64,000 bases of DNA from an uncultured Clostridia bacterium (GCA_947627905.1 CANQXX010000004.1:27624-91623), one strand, 5' to 3'; positions 26,134 through 35,254 are shown, numbered from the stretch's first letter. Translations and numbers: made by a program. The notes: a model not told the origin generated them from the letters alone.

Positions 26134-26829
26134 ATGGCAAAAGATTTTACAAGGGGAATGGCGCACGGCATACCTATCGCTCTGGGGTATCTGTCAGTGT
26201 CGTTCGGATTTGGCATAAAAGCAGTACAGGCAGGGCTTACGACCCTGACCGCAACAATAATTTCGGCATTGAACCTCACTTCTGCCGGACAGGCGGCAGG
26301 CGTTGATATTATTGCCGCAGGCGGCACTCTTATAGAAATGGCGCTTGTCCAGCTGACTATAAATATACGTTATTCTCTTATGGCAATATCACTTTCGCAG
26401 AAACTTGACAATAAATTCACTCTTCCGCACCGCATTGCCGCTTCATACGGAATAACGGACGAGATATTTGCAGTATGCTCCGCTCAGAAAGAACCTGTAA
26501 CGCCGGCTTATATGTACGGCATGATACTTATAGCGTTTGCAGGCTGGGTAAGCGGTACGGCGCTTGGTTCCGCCGCAGGAGAGCTCCTGCCTGCTTCGAT
26601 AAGCAGCGCAATGGGTATAGTGCTTTACGGAATGTTCCTTGCAATAATCGTTCCGCCCGCAAGAAAAAGCGTCAGCGTGCTGGCTGTAGTTTCAGCCGCA
26701 GCAGGGATAAGCGTGCTGTTCCGGTTTGTGCTGACGGAGGTTTCCTCCGGGTTTGCAGTAATTATCTCTGCGATAATAGCAGCCGCAGTCGGCGCATTAC
26801 TGTTCCCTGTAAAGGAGGATACGGAATGA
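26134..26829 (+). CDS. azlC: AzlC-type branched-chain amino acid exporter, large subunit
   Basis: This protein of about 231 residues has the AzlC arrangement: GIPIALGYLSVSFGFGIKAV at the N-terminus, LNLTSAGQAAGV and the ELALVQL-like EMALVQLTINIRYSLMA motif. ATG 26134 follows AGGAGG by five bases. It forms a two-component exporter with AzlD, whose start codon overlaps its stop (ATGA). Substrates in characterised relatives are branched-chain amino acids and analogues. Confidence 0.9.
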   Translation: MAKDFTRGMAHGIPIALGYLSVSFGFGIKAVQAGLTTLTATIISALNLTSAGQAAGVDIIAAGGTLIEMALVQLTINIRYSLMAISLSQKLDNKFTLPHRIAASYGITDEIFAVCSAQKEPVTPAYMYGMILIAFAGWVSGTALGSAAGELLPASISSAMGIVLYGMFLAIIVPPARKSVSVLAVVSAAAGISVLFRFVLTEVSSGFAVIISAIIAAAVGALLFPVKEDTE

Positions 26830-27128
26830 GTATAGTTTTATATATTGCCGTTATGGCAGGAGTGACTTATCTGGTAAGAGCAATACCGTTTGCATTTTTC
26901 AGCAAAAAAATAAAGTCGCGTTTTTTCCGCAGCTTTCTTTATTACATACCATATGCAGTATTGAGTGCAATGACTATACCGGCAATATTCTACAGTACGG
27001 GAAGCATTATAACTGCCGTTATAGGAACTGTGGCAGCGCTGGTGCTTTCATATTTCGGGCTGCCGCTAATAGTAGTGGCGCTTGCAGCTTCGGCGGCAGC
27101 ATATATAGCAGGACTTATAATTAAATAA
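26826..27128 (+). CDS. azlD: AzlD-type branched-chain amino acid exporter, small subunit
   Basis: This 100-residue membrane protein starts at ATG 26826 inside the azlC stop codon, indicating translational coupling. It has VTYLVRAIPFAFF and YIPYAVLSAMTIPAIFY, which mark AzlD, and four predicted helices. A longer upstream reading in the same frame is only the shadow of azlC. A structured repeat element follows directly. Confidence 0.9.
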   Translation: MSIVLYIAVMAGVTYLVRAIPFAFFSKKIKSRFFRSFLYYIPYAVLSAMTIPAIFYSTGSIITAVIGTVAALVLSYFGLPLIVVALAASAAAYIAGLIIK

Positions 27129-27130
27129 AA

Positions 27131-27459
27131 AGGCTGATTTTTAGAATTTTTAATTTACCGCTAAATGATAATTTGCGGGGAAGCGCAAATTTATTTATCT
27201 GTGTTGCCAAACAGCTCACTGGGCTGTTTGGCAAGGTTTAAACTATAGTAATCGTTAGTGCCAAGGGGGCGCCCTCTATCGCAGGGCAGCCACCTCTTGA
27301 AGCCACTAAAGCGGCTTCAATTCACCCCTTGCGGAGCTCTTTTTAAGGGGTATTCCGCGCTCTGCGGAGCGCGGCAAGGGGCTCTGCCCCTCGACCCCGC
27401 GAGCTGGGCTCAGCTCGACCAGCTATCGTTTTTTATTTTGTTCCGCTAAATTATCATTT
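27131..27459 (-). repeat. Multi-hairpin repeat, copy A
   Basis: This is one of three copies of an element of about 300 bases with inverted ends: AAATGATAATTT at 27163-27174 and AAATTATCATTT at 27448-27459. Read on the minus strand it carries in order GAGCTG-AGCC-CAGCTC, a GGGGC/GCCCC stem, CCGCGCTC-CGCA-GAGCGCGG, an ACCCCTT/AAGGGGT stem, TTGAAGCC/GGCTTCAA, a GGC-rich stem next to CCCTTGGCACTAACGATTA, and TTGCCAAACAGC/GCTGTTTGGCAA. The 30 bases before the left end (from 27131) also match the copy near 35925. It fills the gap between azlD and the WalJ-like gene. Confidence 0.9.
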
Positions 27460-27469
27460 CAATACATTT

Positions 27470-28246
27470 TTACAGCGAAACAAACCCGCCGGAGGTTTCC
27501 GGCTGAGCAACATAAAGCAGATAATCCGAATTTCTTTCAAATCCGTTCAGACAAGCGGAAACCGTTTTTTCAGCAGTCTGAGGAGTGTTGTTCTCCTGTG
27601 AAAGATGCCCGAGGATAATTCTTGTAGTACCGCTTTTAACGAGTTTTGCCGCAAACGCCCCGCTGTCCGGATTGGAAAGATGCCCCTTATTCCCGAAAAT
27701 CCGTGTTTTGAGATAATACGGATAGATCCCGTTCCTGAGCATTTCAACATCGTAATTTGCTTCCAGAAGAACACAATCCGTACCTAAAAGAGCATTTTCA
27801 ACTTCGCTGCTCACATAACCAAGATCGGTGCAGACCGCAGCTGTCTTTCCGTCGGGAAATGTAATTTTATATCCGCAGGATTCGGCTGCGTCATGAGAAG
27901 TTGAAAAACTTGTTATGCTCATTCCGCAGATCTCGATCCCGTCTGAAATTTCAAAACATTCGCAGGACAAACTGCATTTTTTCATAATGTATTCAAGAGT
28001 TCCTCTTTTAGTGAAAAGGGGAGCTTTAATTTTTTTTGTAAGGACTTCAAGCCCTTTTATATGATCGCTGTGTTCATGAGTGACAAATACAGCCTTTATC
28101 GCGTCCGGGGAAAGACCGTTCATTTCAAGAGCCGTTTTCAGCTTTGAAAATGAAACGCCGTCGTCAATAAGTATTCCCTCATGTTTTGTGCCTATGTAAG
28201 TGCTGTTTCCTTTGCTTGAAGAAAACAGCGGATATATCCTTGACAA
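27470..28246 (-). CDS. WalJ/YycJ-like metallo-beta-lactamase-fold hydrolase
   Basis: This 258-residue protein is a metallo-beta-lactamase-fold hydrolase with THEHSDH (56-62), the binuclear metal motif, TSHDAAESCGY, CTDLGY and HLSQEN further on. Overall order and length match YycJ/WalJ, a 5'-to-3' DNA exonuclease-like family usually found with walRK. Here it is not near a two-component system but is the last gene behind the Ter-type operon, 27 bases after the TerD-domain gene. It may be cotranscribed or simply downstream. Activity on DNA is inferred from the family. Confidence 0.85.
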   Translation of the reverse strand: MSRIYPLFSSSKGNSTYIGTKHEGILIDDGVSFSKLKTALEMNGLSPDAIKAVFVTHEHSDHIKGLEVLTKKIKAPLFTKRGTLEYIMKKCSLSCECFEISDGIEICGMSITSFSTSHDAAESCGYKITFPDGKTAAVCTDLGYVSSEVENALLGTDCVLLEANYDVEMLRNGIYPYYLKTRIFGNKGHLSNPDSGAFAAKLVKSGTTRIILGHLSQENNTPQTAEKTVSACLNGFERNSDYLLYVAQPETSGGFVSL

Positions 28247-28273
28247 TATAATTCACCTTTTGATCCTGAATTT

Positions 28274-29608
28274 TTAAATTATCGTAACGCCATAGCTCCT
28301 GCATATGTCCTCAAGCGGCATTGCAACGCCTTTTCCTGATGTGATAAGCTCCCATACGCCGTCTTTTTTATCGAAGCCCAGTGCAAGTATCGTGCGGAAG
28401 CCGGTATCTTTTTCAAGCATGAAATGCATATGAACGCCGTTTTCGCAGAGAATACTTATTTCACCGCCCACAAGCATATCAAATTTCTGCGTGGGACTGT
28501 CTCCGTAAATCGAGAAAAACAGCACCATGCGCTTAACATCATCCGGTATTGCTCCGAAGTCGGCTACCATAGCCCGTTTATCCGCATTATTAAGATAATA
28601 TATGCTTCCGCATTCGGAATGATCGTTCCCGAAGAATATCATTGCAGAATTTTTTCTTACTCTGCCGTTTTCGCCAAGCATGAACATATATCCTTCGATA
28701 TCGAGCTCAGCCTTTGCCGAAGAATATGCAAGCTCTATGCAATATTTTTTCGGCGCAAGGGGAACGGCGGTGTTTGCTGTTATATAAACATTTTCCTCGC
28801 GTATGCCGTCCGGAAATCCATTTTCGTTTATTTCTTCGGTCGCAGACGTTTCATTATCCTTGATCTGAACATATTCGTTCTGAGATGTATCTTGTTCATC
28901 GGCAGCATAGGGGTCAAAATCCGTCAGCATTTCCTTATACGCCGCAGGAGCTTCCCTGTCGGCGGAAAAAAGCAGATAATTGACCGGAGCAGGTGCGTCG
29001 GCGCTGCCTGTTTCACCGCTTATAATAATTTTTCTTAATATTCCGGTGACCGAAGATGTAATATATATATTGCCATAAAGAATGATACCGCTTTTATTTT
29101 TTTCTGTCTTTATGGAAATGCTGTTATATCCTTCCGCAAGCCTGTCCGGAGAAACGCTTACTCCGTACATATCACAGCTTATTTCACAATCTACCGGAAC
29201 ATAAACGTCTATCAGGAATGAAATATCCCGTTCGGCAGGAAGAACTCCGAGAGAAAGCATTTTCGGGATACCCCAGTACTGTTCCTCTCCGGGTATGCCT
29301 ATTACCGCTCCACCGACCTCAACGTCGCTGAATACAGTGTCCGGACGGCAGTATAACGAAACGTTTTTATCATAAGGCAGACTGTCAGATGTAAGCTCCG
29401 TCTTTATGTTTTCAAGCCTTACTCCGTCAGCATTTACTATTACCGCAGGACCGGACGCGCTCCATATTACCGAGCCGCTGCCCCTGACCGTGCAGCTTTT
29501 GTTTATTATGAGCCGTCCCTCATATTCTCCCTTAGGTATCTCGGCAATACCGTTCACTTCGGTATCGTCGATGATCTTCTGTATATTTACGGACAATTTA
29601 TCACCCAC
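28274..29608 (-). CDS. TerD-domain protein with N-terminal beta-helix-like region
   Basis: This 444-residue protein's C-terminal portion (about 275-444) resembles the TerD stress-protein domain: YCIELAYSS, LDIEGYMFMLGENGRV, MIFFGNDHS, a GAIPDDVKRMVLFFSIYG segment and WELITSGKGV. The acidic calcium-binding residues of classical TerD (GDDxxGxGxGDDE) are largely replaced. The N-terminal 70 residues (PKGEYEGRLIINKSCTVRGSG, then VIVNADGVRLENI) look like a short right-handed beta-helix. A linker rich in Glu/Asp lies between. It overlaps the P-type-ATPase-like gene by eight bases and belongs to the Ter-type operon. Confidence 0.7.
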   Translation of the reverse strand: MGDKLSVNIQKIIDDTEVNGIAEIPKGEYEGRLIINKSCTVRGSGSVIWSASGPAVIVNADGVRLENIKTELTSDSLPYDKNVSLYCRPDTVFSDVEVGGAVIGIPGEEQYWGIPKMLSLGVLPAERDISFLIDVYVPVDCEISCDMYGVSVSPDRLAEGYNSISIKTEKNKSGIILYGNIYITSSVTGILRKIIISGETGSADAPAPVNYLLFSADREAPAAYKEMLTDFDPYAADEQDTSQNEYVQIKDNETSATEEINENGFPDGIREENVYITANTAVPLAPKKYCIELAYSSAKAELDIEGYMFMLGENGRVRKNSAMIFFGNDHSECGSIYYLNNADKRAMVADFGAIPDDVKRMVLFFSIYGDSPTQKFDMLVGGEISILCENGVHMHFMLEKDTGFRTILALGFDKKDGVWELITSGKGVAMPLEDICRSYGVTII

Positions 29609-31622
29609 CTATGAAAAGTACCGCAGCCAGCATCAGCAGCGCGATAACTGCTTTAAAATAGATAAAAGTTCTGTACCGGGCGGCAAATTTTTTTGAGCCG
29701 GAAATCAGCTCTGCCGCTCCTGATAATCCGCATTTTCCTGCGGACGATGCTCCTGTGCGTGCAGAGATATCCGTCCTCATCGGAGCAAAAGATGTATCGG
29801 CAGCTTCGGCAGCCGGGATATCTTCCGGGCAGCGCCCTGCGAAAAGTATATTGTTTCCTTTTAGCTTTGCTGTTTTTACAAGAAGCAGTTTTTCCTTGCC
29901 GGATATATCGGCAGCAGCGTTTATGTTATCGAACCGCTTTACGAGTTCATCGCGGCTCATTCCGCCAAGCTGGGCAGAATTTAAGATAAGCCCTCCGCTT
30001 TTTTTGATACCTGAATATTTCGCTGAAAATATAGCAGCGCCTCTGCTGTCGGAAACGGCAAGCATCGTGCGGACTTTCATTTTTTCCAGCATGGCTGCCG
30101 CTTTGGGAACGTCCTCGGAATATCTGTCCTGCAAAGCCATGAACCCGATAAAAACAAAATTATTTTCGGGTATTTTTCCGCTTCGTATCTGTTTGTCAGA
30201 ATATGCAAAGGCGATCGTGCTTTTGCCGCTGAGCCTTATCGCCGCAGCAAGTTTTTCAACGGCGCTTTTATTGGTTATTGCACGCCTTTTGCCGTCAGGG
30301 GAAAGGTATTCTCCGCAGCGTTCAAAAACCTTGTCAAATTCACCGCGTATCATTGTAATAATGATGCTTCCTGCTGTTACGGCGGCACCGTATATGCCGT
30401 TTTCCGAGACTTCCGCCTGCTTTTTGGGAACGTCCCTGCCGCTCCTGATATTCATAAATCCTGACATTGCTTCGTCCGCAGGTGAATTTCCGTAAATTAT
30501 CCTGTCTCCGGCAAACCAAACTTTTATTAATGATGAAACTGCCGTTTTTGCATATCCGGCAAAAACTCCGTTCATTTCGGAAACGGAATGATATTCTTTT
30601 CCGCTGCCGTCTATAAAACCGCTTACGGTGTATTTTCCCTCAGTTATCATGCCTTCGTTTTCCGTCATAAGAATGTCTGTCCTGCCTGCCGTGACAAGGG
30701 CTTTTGGATCGTTTACTGAAATTTCCTTTTGTTTCAGGCGTTTAAGCGCGGATAATGCCATTGCACCGCATACAACGCCTTTTCTTCCCAGAGAAACGGC
30801 GGCAAGTATTACCGCAGCGCAGGAAATTCCCTTTAATATTCCGGATATCGGTCCGTCGGACTCAGCAGTCCGCAAAAAAATCACCGCAGCAGCGATAATT
30901 GCGGAAAAAATGCCTATTGCGGCAGATGTCCGTATATCGCCCTTGAATATATTTTCCGGTATGTCGATGTATGTTTCGCTGTTCTTTTCTGCAAAGACGG
31001 TATTGTCTCCTACCGCCGTTATTTTCATTGTTCCGCTTCCGTCCAGAACGTAAGAACCTCCGTAAAGACTGTACTGATCCTTGAGATCCCTGCTTAAAGC
31101 ATAGCCCTCCGGAGCGGCTGTTTTTTCTGCCGGCTGCGAAAGTCCTACGGCGGATTGTTCCGCTTTCAGCGCACCGTCAATAAGAATCCCGTCGGCAGGA
31201 ACAATGTCACCCTCACAGAGAAATACGATATCTCCTACAGCAAGCTCCGCCGAGCTTATTTCTTCGATCTTATTTTTCCCTCTGAATACTTTTGCGCTTC
31301 TTTCCGGGAGCTGCCTGAATGTATTCAGCAGCCCTGTACCTGAGCTTTTTATTAATGCCGTTCCTGCAAATATTATAAGCAGTGCAGCAGCCGATTTTAT
31401 CATAATTGCATTTAACGGGTCAAACGGCGGCGTTACTTCAAGCAGCCCAAGGATAGACAGTATAATGTCGATAAGCATTGAAATTATAAGCAGTCTTACG
31501 GAAAGAGACGAAAATGCTTCTGCCAGAGCGCTGCCAAGGCTTATTTTTAAAGAGCGGATATTTTTTCCGTATTTTTGCTTTGATGTTTCCGCTTCTTTTT
31601 CGGTAAGTCCCGGAATATCCAT
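29601..31622 (-). CDS. P-type-ATPase-like membrane protein lacking catalytic residues
   Basis: This protein of about 673 residues keeps the architecture of a P-type cation ATPase: N-terminal LTEKEAETSKQKYG, membrane helices, the actuator stretch VGDIVFLCEGDIVPADGILI, central helices, a KGEFDKVFERC-like nucleotide region, and LQDRYSEDVPKAAAMLEKM. Every catalytic motif is altered: the phosphorylation loop DKTGT reads ENEGM (Glu321 for Asp), the TGES loop reads VGLS, TGD reads VSD and GDGxND reads GRCPED. It also lacks most of the C-terminal transport helices, with one membrane segment left. It is therefore probably a non-pumping scaffold or sensor. I chose ATG 31622 eight bases after GGAGG; a TTG at 31637 overlaps that site. 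It is embedded in the kinase/phosphatase operon. Confidence 0.85.
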   Translation of the reverse strand: MDIPGLTEKEAETSKQKYGKNIRSLKISLGSALAEAFSSLSVRLLIISMLIDIILSILGLLEVTPPFDPLNAIMIKSAAALLIIFAGTALIKSSGTGLLNTFRQLPERSAKVFRGKNKIEEISSAELAVGDIVFLCEGDIVPADGILIDGALKAEQSAVGLSQPAEKTAAPEGYALSRDLKDQYSLYGGSYVLDGSGTMKITAVGDNTVFAEKNSETYIDIPENIFKGDIRTSAAIGIFSAIIAAAVIFLRTAESDGPISGILKGISCAAVILAAVSLGRKGVVCGAMALSALKRLKQKEISVNDPKALVTAGRTDILMTENEGMITEGKYTVSGFIDGSGKEYHSVSEMNGVFAGYAKTAVSSLIKVWFAGDRIIYGNSPADEAMSGFMNIRSGRDVPKKQAEVSENGIYGAAVTAGSIIITMIRGEFDKVFERCGEYLSPDGKRRAITNKSAVEKLAAAIRLSGKSTIAFAYSDKQIRSGKIPENNFVFIGFMALQDRYSEDVPKAAAMLEKMKVRTMLAVSDSRGAAIFSAKYSGIKKSGGLILNSAQLGGMSRDELVKRFDNINAAADISGKEKLLLVKTAKLKGNNILFAGRCPEDIPAAEAADTSFAPMRTDISARTGASSAGKCGLSGAAELISGSKKFAARYRTFIYFKAVIALLMLAAVLFIGG

Positions 31623-31637
31623 TTTCCGCTCCTCCAA

Positions 31638-33107
31638 TCAGATAATTCTTACTTTTATCAGCATTCCGCGCTCGCTTCTTGAAGCCCGGAAGATAGTTCC
31701 GTCATAAAGCCTTATTGCCTGTCCTGCCGGAACGGGGTTGCCGTTCGGCGAAAGCAGTCCCGTGCTGTGTTTGTTTATGAGGAACCATTCGCCGTTATGG
31801 CAGCAGACATATGCCTGTAATTCCGTATCCGCCTTTTCATCGGCAAAAATATTGCTCTGCATATGCCATTTGAAAAGCGGCGTGTTATTCACAACGTCAA
31901 GTTCGGAGTATTTTTTCCATTCTCCCGGATGTCCCCGTACTTCGGAATTAAGCTCGAACCGGACGATATTGCTGTCGGTTATCCTTGTTCCGCAGAACGG
32001 ACATACCGGATGTTCAACATCGTACAGCACGAACCATTTCTTTTCACATTCGGGATTGGAGCACCTGTGCAGCAGATCCCATGTTTTTACAAGCCCTCTT
32101 TCCCATTCCATTGCAGAAGGTCTTAAAGACGGCTCGTGAAGCCCGTCCACAAAGGCGCGGATAAAAAGCCCTTCAAGTATCGGACCGAGATCCTTTATAG
32201 TGGCTTTCAGTGAAGCGGGACGGTTTGAAGTGTCATTAGGATCCTCAATAAATAACGCCATAGGTCCGAGACCAAGGAAATCGTCCTGTTCAGCCGATTC
32301 TGCCGAAAATATCTTAGGTCCCATGAGCGGGTGACGGCAGAAGAGGTATTCGTATATCAGCACAGCCAGAGCGTGCAGGTCGGTAACGGAGCTTGGTATC
32401 ATTCTTCTCGGATCGTTCCTGTCGAGCTCCATTGTGGCAAGCACCTCCGGAGCTATGTATCCTCTTGTTCCTGCGACCTCCGGAGGGAACAGTCCCGGAA
32501 CTACCAGCGAATCTATGTCTATAACTACACAGTTGCCGCTTTTAGGGTCTATAAGTACGTTGTTATTTGAAAGATCCGAATGTGCAAGTCCTGCCTGATG
32601 CAGCCTTCTTATCGAACGTGAAAGCAGCAGGGACATCTGTAACATAGAGCGGAAATCGCCCAGTTCCGAATGATCGAGGAATTTCCTGTTGCCGGAAGTG
32701 AACCAGTTGCTTTTTTTATCCTTTCCTTTCAGGTCAAGAAATTTTGAAGCAGACGCTTCAAAAAAGAAGTTTTTCGGATAAGCAGGGGAGACTATGCCAA
32801 ATTCCGGCGCGATCACCAGATCCGTAGGCCAGCAGAATCTTCCTGCAAAGTATTCCGCAAGTTTTTTATCCGTACCTACAGCGCCACCCTCTGATTCGGG
32901 TATAGTCGGATTGTACCTGCCGATTATTGCTTCAAGGCGTGCGGTCATGTTCTTGTCCACTTTGTCCGGTTCGTTGTAGAACTGAACGACATATGACTTG
33001 TCAGGTGCGAAATAAGTATATTTCATTCCGCCCCTCGGCGGATTATCCGTTATGACATACGGTATTTTTCTGCCGTTGGCAAGAGTTGCCTCAGCTATCC
33101 TGCTCAT
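31638..33107 (-). CDS. Ser/Thr protein kinase with zinc ribbon and FHA-like C-terminus (TerY-P triad type)
   Basis: This 489-residue protein's kinase domain has a catalytic loop HSDLSNNN (176-183), the metal motif DID (197-199, in place of DFG) and GTRGYIAPE (213-221), so it should be active. After the kinase comes a zinc ribbon with CSNPECEKKW and CPFCGTR (near 350-380). The C-terminal beta-sandwich (NGEWFLINKHSTGLL, YDGTIFRAS) is FHA-like. This kinase plus zinc ribbon form is the one found with TerY-type vWA and PP2C genes in Ter-associated triads. It starts 15 bases after the phosphatase gene and abuts the P-type-ATPase-like gene. Confidence 0.87.
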   Translation of the reverse strand: MSRIAEATLANGRKIPYVITDNPPRGGMKYTYFAPDKSYVVQFYNEPDKVDKNMTARLEAIIGRYNPTIPESEGGAVGTDKKLAEYFAGRFCWPTDLVIAPEFGIVSPAYPKNFFFEASASKFLDLKGKDKKSNWFTSGNRKFLDHSELGDFRSMLQMSLLLSRSIRRLHQAGLAHSDLSNNNVLIDPKSGNCVVIDIDSLVVPGLFPPEVAGTRGYIAPEVLATMELDRNDPRRMIPSSVTDLHALAVLIYEYLFCRHPLMGPKIFSAESAEQDDFLGLGPMALFIEDPNDTSNRPASLKATIKDLGPILEGLFIRAFVDGLHEPSLRPSAMEWERGLVKTWDLLHRCSNPECEKKWFVLYDVEHPVCPFCGTRITDSNIVRFELNSEVRGHPGEWKKYSELDVVNNTPLFKWHMQSNIFADEKADTELQAYVCCHNGEWFLINKHSTGLLSPNGNPVPAGQAIRLYDGTIFRASRSERGMLIKVRII

Positions 33108-33122
33108 AATAGACCCCCATAG

Positions 33123-34328
33123 TTATTTTACTGTTATCAGAACGAGAGTTCTGTCGTCAAAAGAGCCTCTTTCAACATAGTTGTCGAGCCATACTTTAAG
33201 CATTTCGGCGCGGTCTTTCTCATGCACTATGCCATGCTCCGCAAGCGAAGCCTTTTTCTGCAGGGCTTTGTTTTCCCATAGCTGATCAAGAGCGATCCCG
33301 TTTGCAGAAAGTATATTTTTTGCATATTGCAGGGAATATTTCACATCGCTGTCGTTTACCCAAGGATAAGCCACAGGCTCGGGGATATTTTCATTATTTT
33401 CTTCCGGAGCTTCTCCGCCGTTTATGGGTATGATTCCGTTAAGTCCGAGATCAATAAACAGTCTCAGGAGCTGGGGCGCGTTGGGGTAGTAGTCGTCGGC
33501 AACGCCGTCGGTCATAAGCATGAAATGGGACATTTTTCCCCGGCGTACTCTTGTCCGCGCCATAAGGCTCTCATCGGAGCGGATATTGTCCGAAACGATA
33601 AATTCTGTTTCTCCGGCAAAGCTGCCGCTGTCCGCAGCTCCCATAACAGCAAGAGCGCTGTCAAAAGGCGCTCTTTCATCAACGGCGGCAATAATGCCGT
33701 CGCCTATCTGTATGGCAGCGGTAAAAAATTCACGTCCGTTTTCCGTTTCCACAGGTATAATAACAGACGTCAGAAGGGTACAGGAGAGATCCTTTATTTC
33801 AGGCTCTCTTCCGACAGCTTCGATAAATTCGGAAATGTTTTTTCTTTTGTCACAGGCGGCTTCAACAGCGTCAAAAGCCACAGCGCAGCTTCCGCGCAGG
33901 ATAGCTGCCGCTTCTGCGCAGACTTCTCCGAAATCGCTGCTGTCAAAGGGCATACCCAGTTTTTTTACAAAGTCGGGGATACGTCTTTTTAAAGCCGGAA
34001 AAGCAATTTTTATATATTCCGCAGCGGCATCGCAGGCGGCTTTTGCTCCTATTCGTGAAAATTTTTTTGATCCTGCGCCGTCGGAAACAACGGCTATAAC
34101 TCCGTCTCCGAAAAATTCAAAGGCGAAGCTGTCGTCGCGGTTGGAACCGTCATGCTTGTGTTTTTTTCCTCTTACCGACGCAGCGGATATTTCAAATATC
34201 CCGTCGGAGGCTTCTCCGGTCATATCTTCGGGATATGGCTCCGGAACTTCCGGCACGGGATTGTATTTCCACATCGCGGCGGTATGCTCGGTAATGTCGC
34301 GGTCGGTAAGGATATCTTTATTTTCCAT
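33123..34328 (-). CDS. PP2C-family protein phosphatase of the Ter-type triad
   Basis: This 401-residue metal-dependent phosphatase shows RDDSFAFEF near 64-72, VSDGAGS (81-87) and LMTDGVADD toward the C-terminus, which supply the metal-binding aspartates. It is expected to dephosphorylate targets of the adjacent kinase. GGAGG lies six bases before ATG 34328. The acidic N-terminal 40 residues (PEVPEPYPEDMTGE) are not part of the fold and may be a binding tail. Gene order vWA, phosphatase, kinase matches known TerY-P triads. Confidence 0.87.
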   Translation of the reverse strand: MENKDILTDRDITEHTAAMWKYNPVPEVPEPYPEDMTGEASDGIFEISAASVRGKKHKHDGSNRDDSFAFEFFGDGVIAVVSDGAGSKKFSRIGAKAACDAAAEYIKIAFPALKRRIPDFVKKLGMPFDSSDFGEVCAEAAAILRGSCAVAFDAVEAACDKRKNISEFIEAVGREPEIKDLSCTLLTSVIIPVETENGREFFTAAIQIGDGIIAAVDERAPFDSALAVMGAADSGSFAGETEFIVSDNIRSDESLMARTRVRRGKMSHFMLMTDGVADDYYPNAPQLLRLFIDLGLNGIIPINGGEAPEENNENIPEPVAYPWVNDSDVKYSLQYAKNILSANGIALDQLWENKALQKKASLAEHGIVHEKDRAEMLKVWLDNYVERGSFDDRTLVLITVK

Positions 34329-34346
34329 TCAGAACCTCCGATACTG

Positions 34347-34988
34347 TTATGGAACGATAACAAATCCCTGCGGCGGGGGAGGAAGCTCGATATTTGCGCC
34401 GGGCTTTGCGTCAAGGCTCTTTGAGGACATTTTTACCGAGCTTGATACCCATGCAAAGAACTGAGAAAGGTCTCCGGCGGAGAGATTGTTCATCATCAGC
34501 ACACATTCGGTTATTTCTCTGAGGACTTTAGTGTCGGCATAAGCGCCTGCGGCACAGGCAATTATGTTGGCAGGGTGGGTCTGCTTGAGCTCCTCGGCAG
34601 CCTGACGCCACTCATCGGTTGGCGCGCCGTCGGTAAGTATGAATACCAGAGGTTTCCAGTCACCTTTTTGTGTAGGGGTAGACTTTCTCACCTCCGCCTT
34701 GATACATTCGGTAAGAAGTCTGAGCGCCGAGCCGAGAGCGGTAGCGCCTCCTGCGTTCAGCTGCGGTTCTCTGAACATCATAAGCTCCGTAAGCGGAACG
34801 ACCTGTCTTGCTCCTGAATTGAACGTTATTACCGAAAGATATGCTGTTTCAAGAGCCTGAGGATCACCTCTCAGCTCGGAAATAAGCGCGCGGACGCCGT
34901 TTCTGACGGCTTCAATGGGATCTCCTGCCATAGAACCGGAAATATCCAGCAGAAGATAAACCGGAAGTCTCCTTGAAAATTCGGACAT
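34347..34988 (-). CDS. TerY-type von Willebrand factor A domain protein
   Basis: This 213-residue protein is a single vWA domain with an intact MIDAS: DISGSM (15-20), a threonine in GGATALGSAL and the aspartate in FILTDGAPTDEW. The start RRLPVYLLLDISGSM is typical of TerY. In Ter systems this protein is thought to act as a metal-dependent adaptor for the kinase and phosphatase next to it. It is the first gene of the leftward operon, with its promoter just upstream. Confidence 0.9.
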   Translation of the reverse strand: MSEFSRRLPVYLLLDISGSMAGDPIEAVRNGVRALISELRGDPQALETAYLSVITFNSGARQVVPLTELMMFREPQLNAGGATALGSALRLLTECIKAEVRKSTPTQKGDWKPLVFILTDGAPTDEWRQAAEELKQTHPANIIACAAGAYADTKVLREITECVLMMNNLSAGDLSQFFAWVSSSVKMSSKSLDAKPGANIELPPPPQGFVIVP

Positions 34989-35045
34989 AGAAACTATCCT
35001 TCCTTTCCTATTTTTAATTGCTGAAAATCAAACTATTCTTTTTTC

Positions 35046-35074
35046 AGTATATCATATTACGGTCAGGATTTCAA
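35046..35074 (-). promoter_or_regulatory. Promoter of the Ter-type operon
   Basis: On the minus strand, TTGAAA (35069-35074), 17 bases and TATACT (35046-35051) lie about 58 bases before the vWA gene. The -35 and spacer TTGAAATCCTG match the metY promoter at 39363-39391. Confidence 0.75.
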
Positions 35075-35193
35075 GTACCGTTTCGTTTAAATTCTGTCCG
35101 GCAGTGATATGCCTATAAAAAAATTAATTTATATTTTGTGGATACTGCACAAAATGTCTGTAAATATTTTTTTAAGGAATTTGTATCATATCA

Positions 35194-35222
35194 TGGACTT
35201 TTGTGCTTGAATATTATATAAT
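35194..35222 (+). promoter_or_regulatory. Promoter of the membrane protein gene
   Basis: TGGACT (35194-35199), 17 bases and TATAAT (35217-35222) precede GGGAG and ATG 35255. The -35 is weak. Confidence 0.5.
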
Positions 35223-35254
35223 ATAAGCACATAAGTGTTTGGGAGCGGATATTT

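Noticed and set aside
27258..27449. Open reading frames of 60-70 codons inside repeat copies A, B and C (starting GTGCCAAGG)
   Set aside because: They begin in the middle of a hairpin, lack ribosome sites and change sequence wherever the stems change. The conservation is explained by paired DNA/RNA structure, not by a protein.
31204..31707. Long plus-strand frames opposite the P-type-like, PP2C, aconitase and GGDEF genes
   Set aside because: They are antisense shadows with serine-rich or low-complexity translations and no ribosome sites.
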